DNA of 64,000 nucleotides from the NCBI GenBank assembly GCA_001586195.1, contig CP014609.1, positions 3,488,501-3,552,500 of the forward strand, given 5' to 3'. A model generated the notes under the pieces. It saw only the letters and a list, made by a program, of their open reading frames with translations, searched no databases and had not been told where the DNA came from. The position numbers and the translations under genes were made by a program. How positions within the stretch are numbered: position 1 is the first letter of the stretch; every line of letters starts with the position of its first letter. The DNA comes from Solibacillus silvestris. Lineage in GTDB: Bacteria > Bacillota > Bacilli > Bacillales_A > Planococcaceae. Positions 1-8,012 of this stretch are shown piece after piece.

Positions 1-679
1 CGACTACATAACGTTTTTTCGCCTCTTCTTTTACACAACTTTGGAACACAGGCTGTTCAGGTTCGGTAGGTCTTAGTGATGGCTCAACTATTCTTGCAAG
101 ATACGAAATAAAATTCCCGCGCGTCATCATATCACTTGGATTGAACTTTTCGTTTTTTGCCGGGAATACAATTTTGTTTGCTACTAAAGCTTCAATCGCA
201 GTTGCTGCACTATGATTTTTTGTAATATCCGAATATGGAATGGTTGTCTGTCCAGATAAATGAAACGCAGGTGCCAATATTTTCACCGCCTGTGCACGCG
301 TTAATTTTGCATCCGGTATAAACTTCCCTTCATACCCTGTCATCATCCCAAGCTCAGTAATTGTTGCAATGACAGGCATTCGAGGATCTTCTGCCGGAAT
401 GTCTAAATATGAAGGAATTGCACTCATTTCTAAATCGATTTGCAGTGTGCGTACGATAAACTCCGCCACTTCATACCGCGTAATTGGATCATCGGCACGA
501 AAAGTACCATTTGGCGATTGTATTACTCCACCTAAATTATTTAACACTGTAAGCTCTTCATTAAGTTTAGAGTCACTTTTCACATCCGTAAATATTTGGG
601 CATAGCCTGTATTTGCGGCAGCCGCAACCAACAGACAAATTACCCCAAATTGAATTAAAACTTTCCTGATTATATTCAT
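1..679 (-). CDS. SLH-domain surface protein, 3' end outside window
   Basis: An open frame reads from an ATG at 679 to the window edge (226 codons, no stop), so the gene is partial. The first 25 or so residues form a Sec signal peptide (basic MNIIRK, hydrophobic stretch, then AAANTGYAQ). After it come S-layer-homology modules recognisable by FTDV, an F.P...ITR-like pattern (TFRADDPITRYEVAEFI), a second copy (KFIPDAKLTRAQAVKIL) and a third (KFNPSDMMTRGNFISYL). SLH modules bind pyruvylated secondary wall polymer, so the protein is probably attached to the cell wall. It resembles the two other SLH proteins in this window. The C-terminal part and its function cannot be seen. Confidence 0.85.
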   Translation of the reverse strand, partial: MNIIRKVLIQFGVICLLVAAAANTGYAQIFTDVKSDSKLNEELTVLNNLGGVIQSPNGTFRADDPITRYEVAEFIVRTLQIDLEMSAIPSYLDIPAEDPRMPVIATITELGMMTGYEGKFIPDAKLTRAQAVKILAPAFHLSGQTTIPYSDITKNHSAATAIEALVANKIVFPAKNEKFNPSDMMTRGNFISYLARIVEPSLRPTEPEQPVFQSCVKEEAKKRYVV

Positions 680-870
680 ATTCCTACGCTCCATTTCCAC
701 TTAGCCCCCTATAGTATTAAATTTTACCTAGAATTGTATGATTTTACCTTTCTTTCTAAATATAATAGTATTTATTGTAATTTTTTTCTATGTTATTTCG
801 TCACTATTTTTAGATTTTTACAAATTTTTATTATTAAGCCTTATATAATTGGTTCATTTTTAGTTGGAAT

Positions 871-886
871 TTTTTCACGTGAAACA
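871..886. promoter_or_regulatory. parS: probable parS (ParB/Spo0J-binding) site
   Basis: The 16-mer TTTTTCACGTGAAACA differs at one position from the palindromic Bacillus parS consensus TGTTTCACGTGAAACA. It lies in a non-coding AT-rich gap (680-1040). parS sites seed ParB spreading and SMC loading near the origin, and the rrn, tRNA and glmS genes here also fit an origin-proximal position. ParB binding itself is inferred from the motif. Confidence 0.75.
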
Positions 887-989
887 TAATGTGACAACTT
901 TCGCTAAGTTAGCACATTATTTTTTTGTACTACAGGCTCCTTTTAGTTAACAGCGAATTCATTATATTAATATTTTTCAAACGTTTTTA

Positions 990-1020
990 TTGCATGTTAC
1001 GTTACGTCAGCTTTTATACT
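990..1020 (+). promoter_or_regulatory. MerR-type promoter with 19-bp spacer
   Basis: TTGCAT (990-995) and TATACT (1015-1020) are separated by 19 bp instead of the usual 17. This is the hallmark of promoters untwisted by MerR-family activators. The spacer holds repeated TTACG/ACGTCA half-sites. It lies 20 bp before the merR start, so the gene pair is probably autoregulated and drug-inducible (inference). Confidence 0.6.
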
Positions 1021-1040
1021 ACATATAAGGAGTGAGGAAT

Positions 1041-1775
1041 ATGTATTCAATCGGGGAATTTTCTAAAAAGACCGGCATTACAATTCGGACTTTACGTTAT
1101 TACGGAGAAAAGGGGTTACTAAAACCTGCCCGTATTTCTGAAGGCGGTCAGCGCTATTATAATGACGCTAATATCATAACTGTCCAAAAAATTGTGACTT
1201 TCAAATATCTTGATTATTCTCTAGAGGAAATTAAAGAGCTGCTCAAAAAAGATGATTCTTTGCTCCAATCTTTGGAACATCAAAAATTGCAGTTACTAAA
1301 GAAGAAAAAGCAGCTGGAACAAATGCTTGCAACGATTGATACAGCTATTCATATCCATCAGGGAAATATCGCCGTTGATTCTACTACATTACTGCTCGTT
1401 ATTCACAGTTTACTGACAGAGGATGCGCAAAAGGATTATTTGAGGCAATATATTTCAGAGCCGCTTATTGAACGTATATACAATTTTCTAGATATAAATT
1501 TTATCGAAATAAATCGACGTTATATTGAAAGTCTCCATGAAATTAAGCAGGCTTATCAGGCTCCACCGGAAGACACGATGCTAAAAGAACTGATCGAACG
1601 GCTATTTTCTATTATTCCGCAAGAATTAACCAAAAGTATTGCACAGGAATTTGAAAAGCATGCAACCGTAGATTTTGATAATTGGCTTTTTGCGATTCCG
1701 CTTACTAGTGAAGAAGAAAATTGGCTATTGGAGCAAGCTGCAAGATTGAACATATTAGAGGAGGTTATTACATGA
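1041..1775 (+). CDS. MerR-family transcriptional regulator
   Basis: The N-terminal winged helix-turn-helix is clear: MYSIGEFSKKTGITIRTLRYYGEKGLLKP, then a QRYY and YSLEEIKELL segment, followed by a coiled coil (about residues 75-105) and a 135-residue C-terminal effector domain rich in hydrophobic and aromatic residues. The ATG at 1041 is chosen over an upstream GTG at 1032 because AAGGAGTGAGG sits just before it. The stop overlaps the start of the downstream ABC exporter (ATGA), so the two are translationally coupled. By analogy with BmrR/BltR-type regulators it probably senses a toxic compound and activates the exporter through the 19-bp-spacer promoter. The ligand is unknown. Confidence 0.88.
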   Translation: MYSIGEFSKKTGITIRTLRYYGEKGLLKPARISEGGQRYYNDANIITVQKIVTFKYLDYSLEEIKELLKKDDSLLQSLEHQKLQLLKKKKQLEQMLATIDTAIHIHQGNIAVDSTTLLLVIHSLLTEDAQKDYLRQYISEPLIERIYNFLDINFIEINRRYIESLHEIKQAYQAPPEDTMLKELIERLFSIIPQELTKSIAQEFEKHATVDFDNWLFAIPLTSEEENWLLEQAARLNILEEVIT

Positions 1776-3484
1776 ACGTTAAACTAAAGCAATTATGGGA
1801 GCTCATTAAAAAAAGTAAATTCCCCAAAAAACTCGTCATCATTGTTTTTGTATTAAGTATTATCGAAACACTTGCTTCGCTTGCTGTACCATTATTTACA
1901 ATGAATATGATCAACGATTTTTCGACGACAGGTTTTGCATGGACAGCAGTCACTGCCGTTGCACTTATTTTAGTCGTGCAGGCGGTTCTTAGTGGTTTTA
2001 CCTATTTTCTAATGCGTATGCTCGGTGAACGGATTGTTGCGAATTTACGAAACACACTTTGGCAGCATATTTTATATTTAAAAACACCTTACTTTGATGC
2101 ACACGAATCCGGTGAAACGATGAGCCGTATTACGCAAGATACGAGTGTCGTAAAAGAACTCGTGACCGACCATCTCGTAAGCTTTGTATCGGGCATTTTT
2201 TCTATTATCGGCGCGATTGCCATTTTACTGTGGATTGACTGGAAAATGACTCTGCTTATGTTAATCGCCGTACCTCTTGCAATTTTTGTGACATTGCCAC
2301 TTGGACAAAAAATGCATAAGATTGCCAAGGCTAATCAGGATGAGCTTGCTTCATTCAGTGGACACCTGGGACGTGTGTTATCTAATATCCGACTTGTAAA
2401 ATCTTCGCAAACCGAAACTTTGGAAAAAGAACGTGGTGAAACTCGCATTGAGCAGCTTTACCGATTTGGTTTAAAAGAAGCGAAAATCCTGGCTATTTTA
2501 TCCCCGATCATGACACTCATTATGATGATTGTCCTAATACTTTTATTCGGATATGGGGGCACACAAGTATCTTCAGGAGCGATTTCTTCAGGGGAGCTTG
2601 TTGCGATAATGATTTACCTTGTGCAAATCATCATTCCTTTTACACAAATGGCAACATTTTTTACAGCATTACAGAAAGCACTTGGTGCAACAGAACGTAT
2701 TCAAGCAATCATTGCGCAGGCAACCGAAAAGATATCCGGCCTTTCAATTCCTGCGTCTGCACAAAATATTATTTTTCAAAATGTAAAGTTTCAATATGCT
2801 GACCAGCCCATTTTAAAAGGAATGAACTTTACGATTCCCTCTGGCAAAACAACGGCATTTGTTAGCAGTAGTGGCGGCGGGAAAACGACGATGTTTTCAT
2901 TAATCGAGCGTTTTTATGAAGCAACAGAGGGCAAAATTTTATATGGGCAGACAACTATTGAACAGTATGATTTATACGAATGGCGGAAACTGTTTGGCTA
3001 TGTGACGCAAGACGCCCCCCTTATGAATGGCTCGATTCGTGAAAATGTTTTGTATGGTCAACACGATGCAACAGACGACCAAGTTGTGGAAGCATTGCGG
3101 GCAGCATATGCCTACGATTTTGTAATTGCACTTGAACAAGGACTCGAAACCGAAGTTGGTGAAGGTGGCATTAAACTATCAGGCGGCCAAAAGCAACGGA
3201 TTGCAATTGCCCGTGCGATTCTACGCGACCCTCAAATATTATTGCTTGATGAGGCGACATCGAATTTGGACAATGAATCTGAACGTGAAGTCCAGCTTGC
3301 TTTACAGGCATTGATGAAAAACCGAACGACTGTCATTATCGCACATCGTCTTTCTACAATTACAAATGCCGACCAGATTTTACTATTTGAAGACGGGCAG
3401 CTGTCAGGCGCAGGTACACACGAGGAGCTTATTAACTCACATTCATACTACAAGCAGCTATGGTCTAAAATGCAAGTGATTTAG
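1772..3484 (+). CDS. ABC multidrug exporter, fused permease-ATPase (BmrA/LmrA type)
   Basis: This is a half-size type IV ABC exporter of 570 aa, expected to dimerise in the membrane. Residues 1-310 form six transmembrane segments of the ABC_membrane domain. The C-terminal nucleotide-binding domain has Q-loop (YVTQDAPL), signature LSGGQKQRIAIARA, Walker B ILLLDEATSNLD and H-loop (IIAHRLST). The Walker A reads SSSGGGKTT, so the usual first glycine of the P-loop is a serine, which is unusual but leaves the GKT core. The start ATG at 1772 follows AGAGGAGG and overlaps the MerR stop by four bases. The operon context suggests export of the compound sensed by the MerR protein. Confidence 0.9.
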   Translation: MNVKLKQLWELIKKSKFPKKLVIIVFVLSIIETLASLAVPLFTMNMINDFSTTGFAWTAVTAVALILVVQAVLSGFTYFLMRMLGERIVANLRNTLWQHILYLKTPYFDAHESGETMSRITQDTSVVKELVTDHLVSFVSGIFSIIGAIAILLWIDWKMTLLMLIAVPLAIFVTLPLGQKMHKIAKANQDELASFSGHLGRVLSNIRLVKSSQTETLEKERGETRIEQLYRFGLKEAKILAILSPIMTLIMMIVLILLFGYGGTQVSSGAISSGELVAIMIYLVQIIIPFTQMATFFTALQKALGATERIQAIIAQATEKISGLSIPASAQNIIFQNVKFQYADQPILKGMNFTIPSGKTTAFVSSSGGGKTTMFSLIERFYEATEGKILYGQTTIEQYDLYEWRKLFGYVTQDAPLMNGSIRENVLYGQHDATDDQVVEALRAAYAYDFVIALEQGLETEVGEGGIKLSGGQKQRIAIARAILRDPQILLLDEATSNLDNESEREVQLALQALMKNRTTVIIAHRLSTITNADQILLFEDGQLSGAGTHEELINSHSYYKQLWSKMQVI

Positions 3485-3488
3485 CATG

Positions 3489-3521
3489 AAAAGTGCTCGA
3501 AGGAAACTTCGCAGCACTTTT
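3489..3521 (+). terminator. Rho-independent terminator after ABC exporter
   Basis: AAAAGTGCT and AGCACTTTT pair around a further CGAAG/CTTCG stem directly after the exporter stop. A second dyad (about 3538-3566, CACGCC...GACGTG with AAAAGT/ACTTTT) follows and may serve the convergent gene. Confidence 0.75.
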
Positions 3522-3579
3522 CCCCCTATAGAAAAACACGCCAAAAGTTAATTTACTTTTGACGTGCTGTATTTCATTT

Positions 3580-3936
3580 CTAAGCTTTCAATTGAGCAAA
3601 CTGTATATGCTTACAATGTTTTTTCAAGATATCCAATACTTCATTTAAAAAACTAATTTCATCTTTTTCAACCATCCAGGCGTTTTCATCATGCTGAGCA
3701 ACATACGTACTGCTTACATATGGGGCATTTTCTGCTGTAATGAGACGCACATAGCCGAATGTCATACCGGCTTCCTTGTAATCGACTCTCAATATGTCAT
3801 TGTATGAAATTGTTTTCATCCTAGGCTTTGATTTATTTATAAATAGAAACTTTTCGCCAGCATAGTCAATTGTTATATCCGTTTTATCAAGCGACACCTT
3901 ATAGCCACCAAATAATTTAAAGCTAAATGTTTTCAT
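3580..3936 (-). CDS. hypothetical protein, PH-like beta fold
   Basis: I do not recognise a named family. The 118-residue product alternates short beta-strand-like segments (FSFKLFGGYKVSL, DITIDYAGEKFLFI, YNDILRVDYKEAG, FGYVRLITAENAPY) and ends in an amphipathic helix (FLNEVLDILKKH). This is the pattern of bacterial PH-domain proteins. There is no signal peptide or membrane segment. The ATG at 3936 is preferred over one at 3963 because a GGAG lies about 10 bases before it and nothing lies before the upstream one. It is convergent with the exporter gene. Function is unknown. Confidence 0.6.
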   Translation of the reverse strand: MKTFSFKLFGGYKVSLDKTDITIDYAGEKFLFINKSKPRMKTISYNDILRVDYKEAGMTFGYVRLITAENAPYVSSTYVAQHDENAWMVEKDEISFLNEVLDILKKHCKHIQFAQLKA

Positions 3937-4012
3937 CGTTAACGACTCCATTTCAACTATCATTAGTTTTATTATACGGATTGTACCGATGAATTTCTAA
4001 CTTTTACATAGA

Positions 4013-5059
4013 TTACTGTGCTAAAAGATCCTCCACCATAATTTTCCCATTGCTCGTTTTTAATTGAATTGTGTGTTCTTTAGTGCCATGGGAATAATGC
4101 GATGTTTTTTCATTATAAATGGATACGGATCCCCATGCTGTCCAACTATCAATTTCAATATTTTGAAGTTTTCCTTCTGTACTTAATATGATTTGCCCAT
4201 TATCAGATACAAAATTCAATGGTGATTGAACAGATTTTAGCTGGGCAACAATTCGGCCATTTCGTGACTGCGCATGAATTTTGCCTACCACATTTTTAAT
4301 CTCAACACGTCCGTTATCAGATTCTAACTGAAGCTCTTGACCCATTACATCCTCTGCAATAATCCTTCCATTATTGGAACTAGCTTTTACATGTTCAATA
4401 TTCGTTTCTGTAAGCACCACTCGCCCATTAGCCGAATGAGCATCAAGAACTTTCCCTTGAATATGGTCTGTTAAAATACGGCCGTTATCTGATTTTAGAT
4501 AAAATTGCTGTGCGATAGTTTCAGACACCTTAATCCGTCCATTGTCATTATGAATCACAAGCTTTTCATACTGTTTTTTAGGCAGATAAACCACTGTATC
4601 AATTGTGTTGATTGTCCCTACTATTGTAATGAACCAAAAACGACGGACCTGCTCCTGACGCTTTATAGAGATGAAAAGTGTGTCATCTTTTATTAGCATG
4701 GATGCTTCAGTCAACTGGTCCTTATCCTTTGTTTCAATAAGTGCCTCGTCAGCATCAGTTGGAACAATTACAACATTCACACCATTAGCCTCAATATCTA
4801 CATTTCGATACGGAATTGGCTTATCATTTTTCATAACCGCCACATGTTCCATAAAGTCTTCTTCATCATATGAAGCAAGGAGCTCTTCAGCCAGCTCTTC
4901 AATATTTCCGAATGATTTTATAATTTCTTCAGTTGTCTTTCCTTCTGCACGGCCATTTTCGAAGTATTCTTCAAAGTCTCTGCGTATGTCATCTCTTTCT
5001 TGCTGTTGTAATTTTACTAAATGGTTATCAAGTAAATCTAAAAACTGTTGTTCATTCAT
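4013..5059 (-). CDS. HAAS (DUF1700) plus DUF4097 protein
   Basis: The N-terminus (MNEQQFLDLLDNHL...IIKSFGNIEELAEELLASY) is the HAAS/DUF1700 helical module typically paired with PadR regulators. After a strand-rich linker, residues 120-345 contain repeated NGRI/NGRV blocks (SDNGRI, SANGRV, SNNGRI, SDNGRV, SRNGRI, SDNGQI) about every 20 residues, the DUF4097 right-handed beta-helix pattern. There is no transmembrane segment, unlike many relatives. The start follows a GGGAGC placed inside the end of the padR gene, two bases downstream of its stop, so the pair is co-transcribed and coupled. The PadR link suggests a role in sensing envelope or effector signals; the exact function is unknown. Confidence 0.8.
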   Translation of the reverse strand: MNEQQFLDLLDNHLVKLQQQERDDIRRDFEEYFENGRAEGKTTEEIIKSFGNIEELAEELLASYDEEDFMEHVAVMKNDKPIPYRNVDIEANGVNVVIVPTDADEALIETKDKDQLTEASMLIKDDTLFISIKRQEQVRRFWFITIVGTINTIDTVVYLPKKQYEKLVIHNDNGRIKVSETIAQQFYLKSDNGRILTDHIQGKVLDAHSANGRVVLTETNIEHVKASSNNGRIIAEDVMGQELQLESDNGRVEIKNVVGKIHAQSRNGRIVAQLKSVQSPLNFVSDNGQIILSTEGKLQNIEIDSWTAWGSVSIYNEKTSHYSHGTKEHTIQLKTSNGKIMVEDLLAQ

Positions 5060-5061
5060 TT

Positions 5062-5376
5062 TTATTTGCTCCCTTGAATTAAAGTATTTACACCCGAAAT
5101 AAAACTTTCCCATTCATTACGTAAGCTCTGTAGTTGTTCAATCCCTAGTTCGGTAATCTGATAATATTTACGCGGCGGGCCTTCTGTTGATTCCATTAAA
5201 TATGTTGTAAAAAGACCGTCTTTTGTTAACCTGCGTAACAGCGGGTATACCGCTCCTTCTGATATTTCAATTTGTGTAGAAATTGCTTGCACAAGCTCAT
5301 ATCCATACATATCTTTCTTTTCTAATAAGGCGAGGACACATAAATTCAACACGCCTTTTTTAAATTGAGGATTCAT
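5062..5376 (-). CDS. PadR-family transcriptional repressor
   Basis: This 104-aa protein has the PadR winged-helix core: KGVLNLCVLALLEKKDMYGYELVQAI, EGAVYPLLRRLTKDGLF and the PPRKYYQIT wing, ending in a dimerisation helix. It is preceded by GAGGTGA. A perfect dyad TAGTGT-N5-ACACTA overlaps the -10 box upstream, fitting autorepression. It forms an operon with the HAAS/DUF4097 gene, a common PadR partner. Confidence 0.92.
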   Translation of the reverse strand: MNPQFKKGVLNLCVLALLEKKDMYGYELVQAISTQIEISEGAVYPLLRRLTKDGLFTTYLMESTEGPPRKYYQITELGIEQLQSLRNEWESFISGVNTLIQGSK

Positions 5377-5406
5377 TATTTCACCTCACTACTATTTAAT
5401 ATAGAA

Positions 5407-5436
5407 TAGTGTAGCAAACACTACTGTTCATTGCAA
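5407..5436 (-). promoter_or_regulatory. padR promoter with overlapping operator
   Basis: Read on the minus strand, TTGCAA (5431-5436) and TACACT (5408-5413) are spaced by 17 bp. The inverted repeat TAGTGT-N5-ACACTA (5407-5423) covers the -10 box, and a further GTAGTGTAC half site lies at about 5437-5445. This is the expected layout for PadR autorepression. Confidence 0.65.
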
Positions 5437-5453
5437 GGTAGTGTACAAAAAAT

Positions 5454-5484
5454 AATTGTGCTAAGATTTATCCTCAGCACAATT
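5454..5484 (-). terminator. Rho-independent terminator after membrane protein gene
   Basis: AATTGTGCT...AGCACAATT forms a strong stem just downstream of the minus-strand gene at 5493 and is followed on that strand by ATTATTTTTT. Confidence 0.8.
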
Positions 5485-5492
5485 TTCGTTCG

Positions 5493-6152
5493 TTAAAACC
5501 TTCTATATGGTCTGTCGTTCGAATAATGGATTGCCGTCCACATTAACGTCGCGATTAATACTAACTCAAAGGCATTTGTAATCGCGTCACTACCAATATC
5601 AATCGGAACTGCACTACCGATTGTCATAACAATTGTACCGACAAGCATCCACCACCATTTTCTTTTCCGGGCAAGCATGATCGCAGCGATTAATAAGGCC
5701 ACAAGAACAATCAAAATCATTGGGGGCGGTCCAGAAGCTGCTTCTGTTGTACTGTAGCTTAGTACACCATACGATTCCTCCGGCGCTAGTTCCAGCCCAC
5801 TCAGTTCCGCAAAATATTCAACAATCATTGCAACAACCCATAAAGCGCCAAATGTAAACGAAACCCATTCCTTATAGGCAAAATGAAGGTTTGCCTCTTT
5901 CATTATAAACAGGGAAAAAAGTATTAAAGTAGGTGTGAATATTGCATGGAGCCAAAATCTGCCATAACTTAGGTTTTCAAGCAGCTCTCCCTCTCCGATA
6001 ACATGGCCTAAAGCTAATATTGCATTATCATAAATTAGGGCAGCAATAACTAAAAATAAAATGGCGGATGCAGTTTTTTTATGTTTTGCCATTCCCCAGA
6101 CGAAGATGGCAATATAGGCAATCGTGAAAAGTCCGAATATATAAGGATCCAT
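5493..6152 (-). CDS. integral membrane protein, unknown function
   Basis: About 219 residues with roughly seven hydrophobic segments, starting MDPYIFGLFTIAYIAIFVWG and ending in a short basic tail (SNDRPYRRF). A histidine and acidic residues sit in or near helices (LALGHVIGEGE, FWLHAIF). I recognise no family. Two adjacent ATGs exist; the second gives better spacing to GGAGGGG. It is a single-gene unit, with its own terminator downstream and a divergent FAD oxidoreductase upstream. Confidence 0.65.
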   Translation of the reverse strand: MDPYIFGLFTIAYIAIFVWGMAKHKKTASAILFLVIAALIYDNAILALGHVIGEGELLENLSYGRFWLHAIFTPTLILFSLFIMKEANLHFAYKEWVSFTFGALWVVAMIVEYFAELSGLELAPEESYGVLSYSTTEAASGPPPMILIVLVALLIAAIMLARKRKWWWMLVGTIVMTIGSAVPIDIGSDAITNAFELVLIATLMWTAIHYSNDRPYRRF

Positions 6153-6276
6153 CATACCCCTCCTTTTAATTACTATTCTTTCCCCTTTACCCCAAAATTA
6201 AGTTATTAAATATTTCAAGATTAGAAAGGGGCACGAGCGGGAACTATTCTTTAGATGAATAAAGGGGGAACTATTT

Positions 6277-7488
6277 ATGGAATTACACAATGGTTTATTA
6301 TTTTGGCCGACTACACTTGTAAAAGAACCGCACACGAACCCACCAATTAAACCTCATTATGACGCGATTATCGTAGGTGCGGGAATGAGCGGGATATTGA
6401 CGGCGAAAGCACTAATTGATGAAGGATTATCAGTAGCCGTTATAGAACGAAATGAACTCGGCTCAGGCAGTACTTCGGCCAATACAGGACTACTTCAATA
6501 TTCAAATGATATTCAATTACACGAACTTTGCGATTTAATTGGAGAAGAGGATGCTGTACGTTTTTATAAACTATGCTTGGAGGCAGTTGACCAGCTTGAA
6601 AAAACTGCCCAGCCGTTAAAAGATCAGGCAGATTTCATTCGACGTCCGAGCATCTGTTTTGCCAGTGAAAAAAAAGACGTATCAAAACTTGAGCAGGAAT
6701 GCGAGATTTTAGTAAAGCACGGATTCTCTGCTGAGTTTTGGAATGAACTTGTCGTAGAAAAGCGCTTACCATTTAAAGCACCTGCTGCTCTGTACACAAA
6801 TAATGATGCGGAAATGAACCCTTACAAATTCGTTGTTTCGTTAACTGAACAGCTTATTACTAAAGGACTAGATTTATTTGAAAATACGTACGCCAATATT
6901 ATAGAGGACGAAGGAAATGACATTATTTTGCACACAATGAACGGCATTTTTAAAACATCCCGTATTATATACACGACCGGATATGATCGTCTTCCTTATG
7001 GAAAAATGAAGGGGGCTGACATTAACCGTTCCTATGCGATTGTGACAGAGCAAAAACCAACCTTTGAGAGCTGGTATGAAAATGCACTCATTTGGGAAAC
7101 TGCCCGCCCATATTTGTATATGCGAAAAACGGTAGATCACCGCATTATAATCGGAGGATTAGACGAAAAAAAAGCCAATCCTGCCAAGCATGAATCAAAA
7201 GTGGAAGCAATGGCAAATATGCTGCTTGATAAACTTCATGAATTAATACCTGGCGAAACCTTTCATGCACCGTATAAATATTGTGCTTCCTTCGGTGAGT
7301 CATTAGACCATCTACCATTCATCGGACAGCACCCAGAACAGCCAAATCACTATTACCTGCTTGGATTTGGAGGGAACGGCACGGTTTATAGCATGCTTGG
7401 TTCCCAAATAATTGCTGATTTAATTATGAATCGACCGAACGACGATGCACGTCTTGTGACATTGGACCGGAAATATGGAATTAAATAA
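6277..7488 (+). CDS. FAD-dependent amino-acid/amine oxidoreductase (DAO family)
   Basis: This 403-aa protein has the DAO Rossmann FAD-binding motif near residue 30 (DAIIVGAGMSGILTAKALIDEG, ending in VIERNELGSGST) and the C-terminal FGGNGTVYSMLG segment that closes over the flavin. Such enzymes (glycine oxidase, gamma-glutamylputrescine oxidase, sarcosine oxidase type) oxidise an amine with O2 and release ammonia and peroxide. The substrate cannot be read from sequence. A roughly 30-residue extension precedes the dinucleotide fold. AAAGGGGGA precedes the ATG. It stands alone, divergent from the membrane protein. Confidence 0.85.
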   Translation: MELHNGLLFWPTTLVKEPHTNPPIKPHYDAIIVGAGMSGILTAKALIDEGLSVAVIERNELGSGSTSANTGLLQYSNDIQLHELCDLIGEEDAVRFYKLCLEAVDQLEKTAQPLKDQADFIRRPSICFASEKKDVSKLEQECEILVKHGFSAEFWNELVVEKRLPFKAPAALYTNNDAEMNPYKFVVSLTEQLITKGLDLFENTYANIIEDEGNDIILHTMNGIFKTSRIIYTTGYDRLPYGKMKGADINRSYAIVTEQKPTFESWYENALIWETARPYLYMRKTVDHRIIIGGLDEKKANPAKHESKVEAMANMLLDKLHELIPGETFHAPYKYCASFGESLDHLPFIGQHPEQPNHYYLLGFGGNGTVYSMLGSQIIADLIMNRPNDDARLVTLDRKYGIK

Positions 7489-7570
7489 CCATAAAGTCCC
7501 CTATTGCTGGAATTCTATTTTTAATTCCGCTTCTTTGTTATAAGCTATTAAGTAAAAGGGGTGCTTTTTT

Positions 7571-7972
7571 GTGGTTTTTAAATCAAAAGTGGATATTTGG
7601 ATGGCGTTCATATTTATTCTTGTGCCATCCTCAATGATATACGGGGTCATTACCGAGCCAAGTGCTGTTTTACTGCTTGTTACGGCATTCATTATTGTTT
7701 TATTATGCATACTGTTTTTCGGTACCAAATACGTAATTGAAGCGGATGAACTCATCGTTTACGGTGGTATTTATAAAAAGCGAATTCCGATTAAGCAAAT
7801 ACGAAGCTTGCGTCCATCGAAAAATCCTCTATCGGCTCCGGCAATGTCGATCGACCGTATTGAAATTACATTTGATCCGCATATTCAGGTCATTCTTATA
7901 TCCCCAAAAGAAAAGGAGCTGTTTGTAAAAAAGCTTCTTGAAATCAATCCAAGTATTACACTCAAGTCGTAA
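7571..7972 (+). CDS. membrane-anchored bacterial PH-domain protein (bPH_4 type)
   Basis: Two transmembrane helices (IWMAFIFILVPSSMIYGV and AVLLLVTAFIIVLLCILFFG) are followed by a PH-like domain: TKYVIEADELIVYGGIYKKRIPIKQIRSLRPSKNPLSAPA...VILISPKEKELFVKKLLEINP. This matches the DUF1200/bPH_4 group of small Bacillus membrane proteins. The start is GTG at 7571 with AAAGGGG about 10 bases upstream. It is a single-gene unit with its own terminator. Function is unknown. Confidence 0.78.
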   Translation: MVFKSKVDIWMAFIFILVPSSMIYGVITEPSAVLLLVTAFIIVLLCILFFGTKYVIEADELIVYGGIYKKRIPIKQIRSLRPSKNPLSAPAMSIDRIEITFDPHIQVILISPKEKELFVKKLLEINPSITLKS

Positions 7973-7976
7973 GAAG

Positions 7977-8008
7977 TCCACGCAAATTGTATCAGCAATC
8001 TGCGTGGA
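7977..8008 (+). terminator. Rho-independent terminator, bidirectional
   Basis: TCCACGCA pairs with TGCGTGGA, followed by TTTTTT on the plus strand. It lies between convergent genes and can serve both. Confidence 0.85.
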
Positions 8009-8012
8009 TTTT

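Noticed and set aside
4671..5102. 143-codon plus-strand frame
   Set aside because: It is antisense to the HAAS domain of the DUF4097 protein; low-complexity Ser-rich product typical of a shadow frame.
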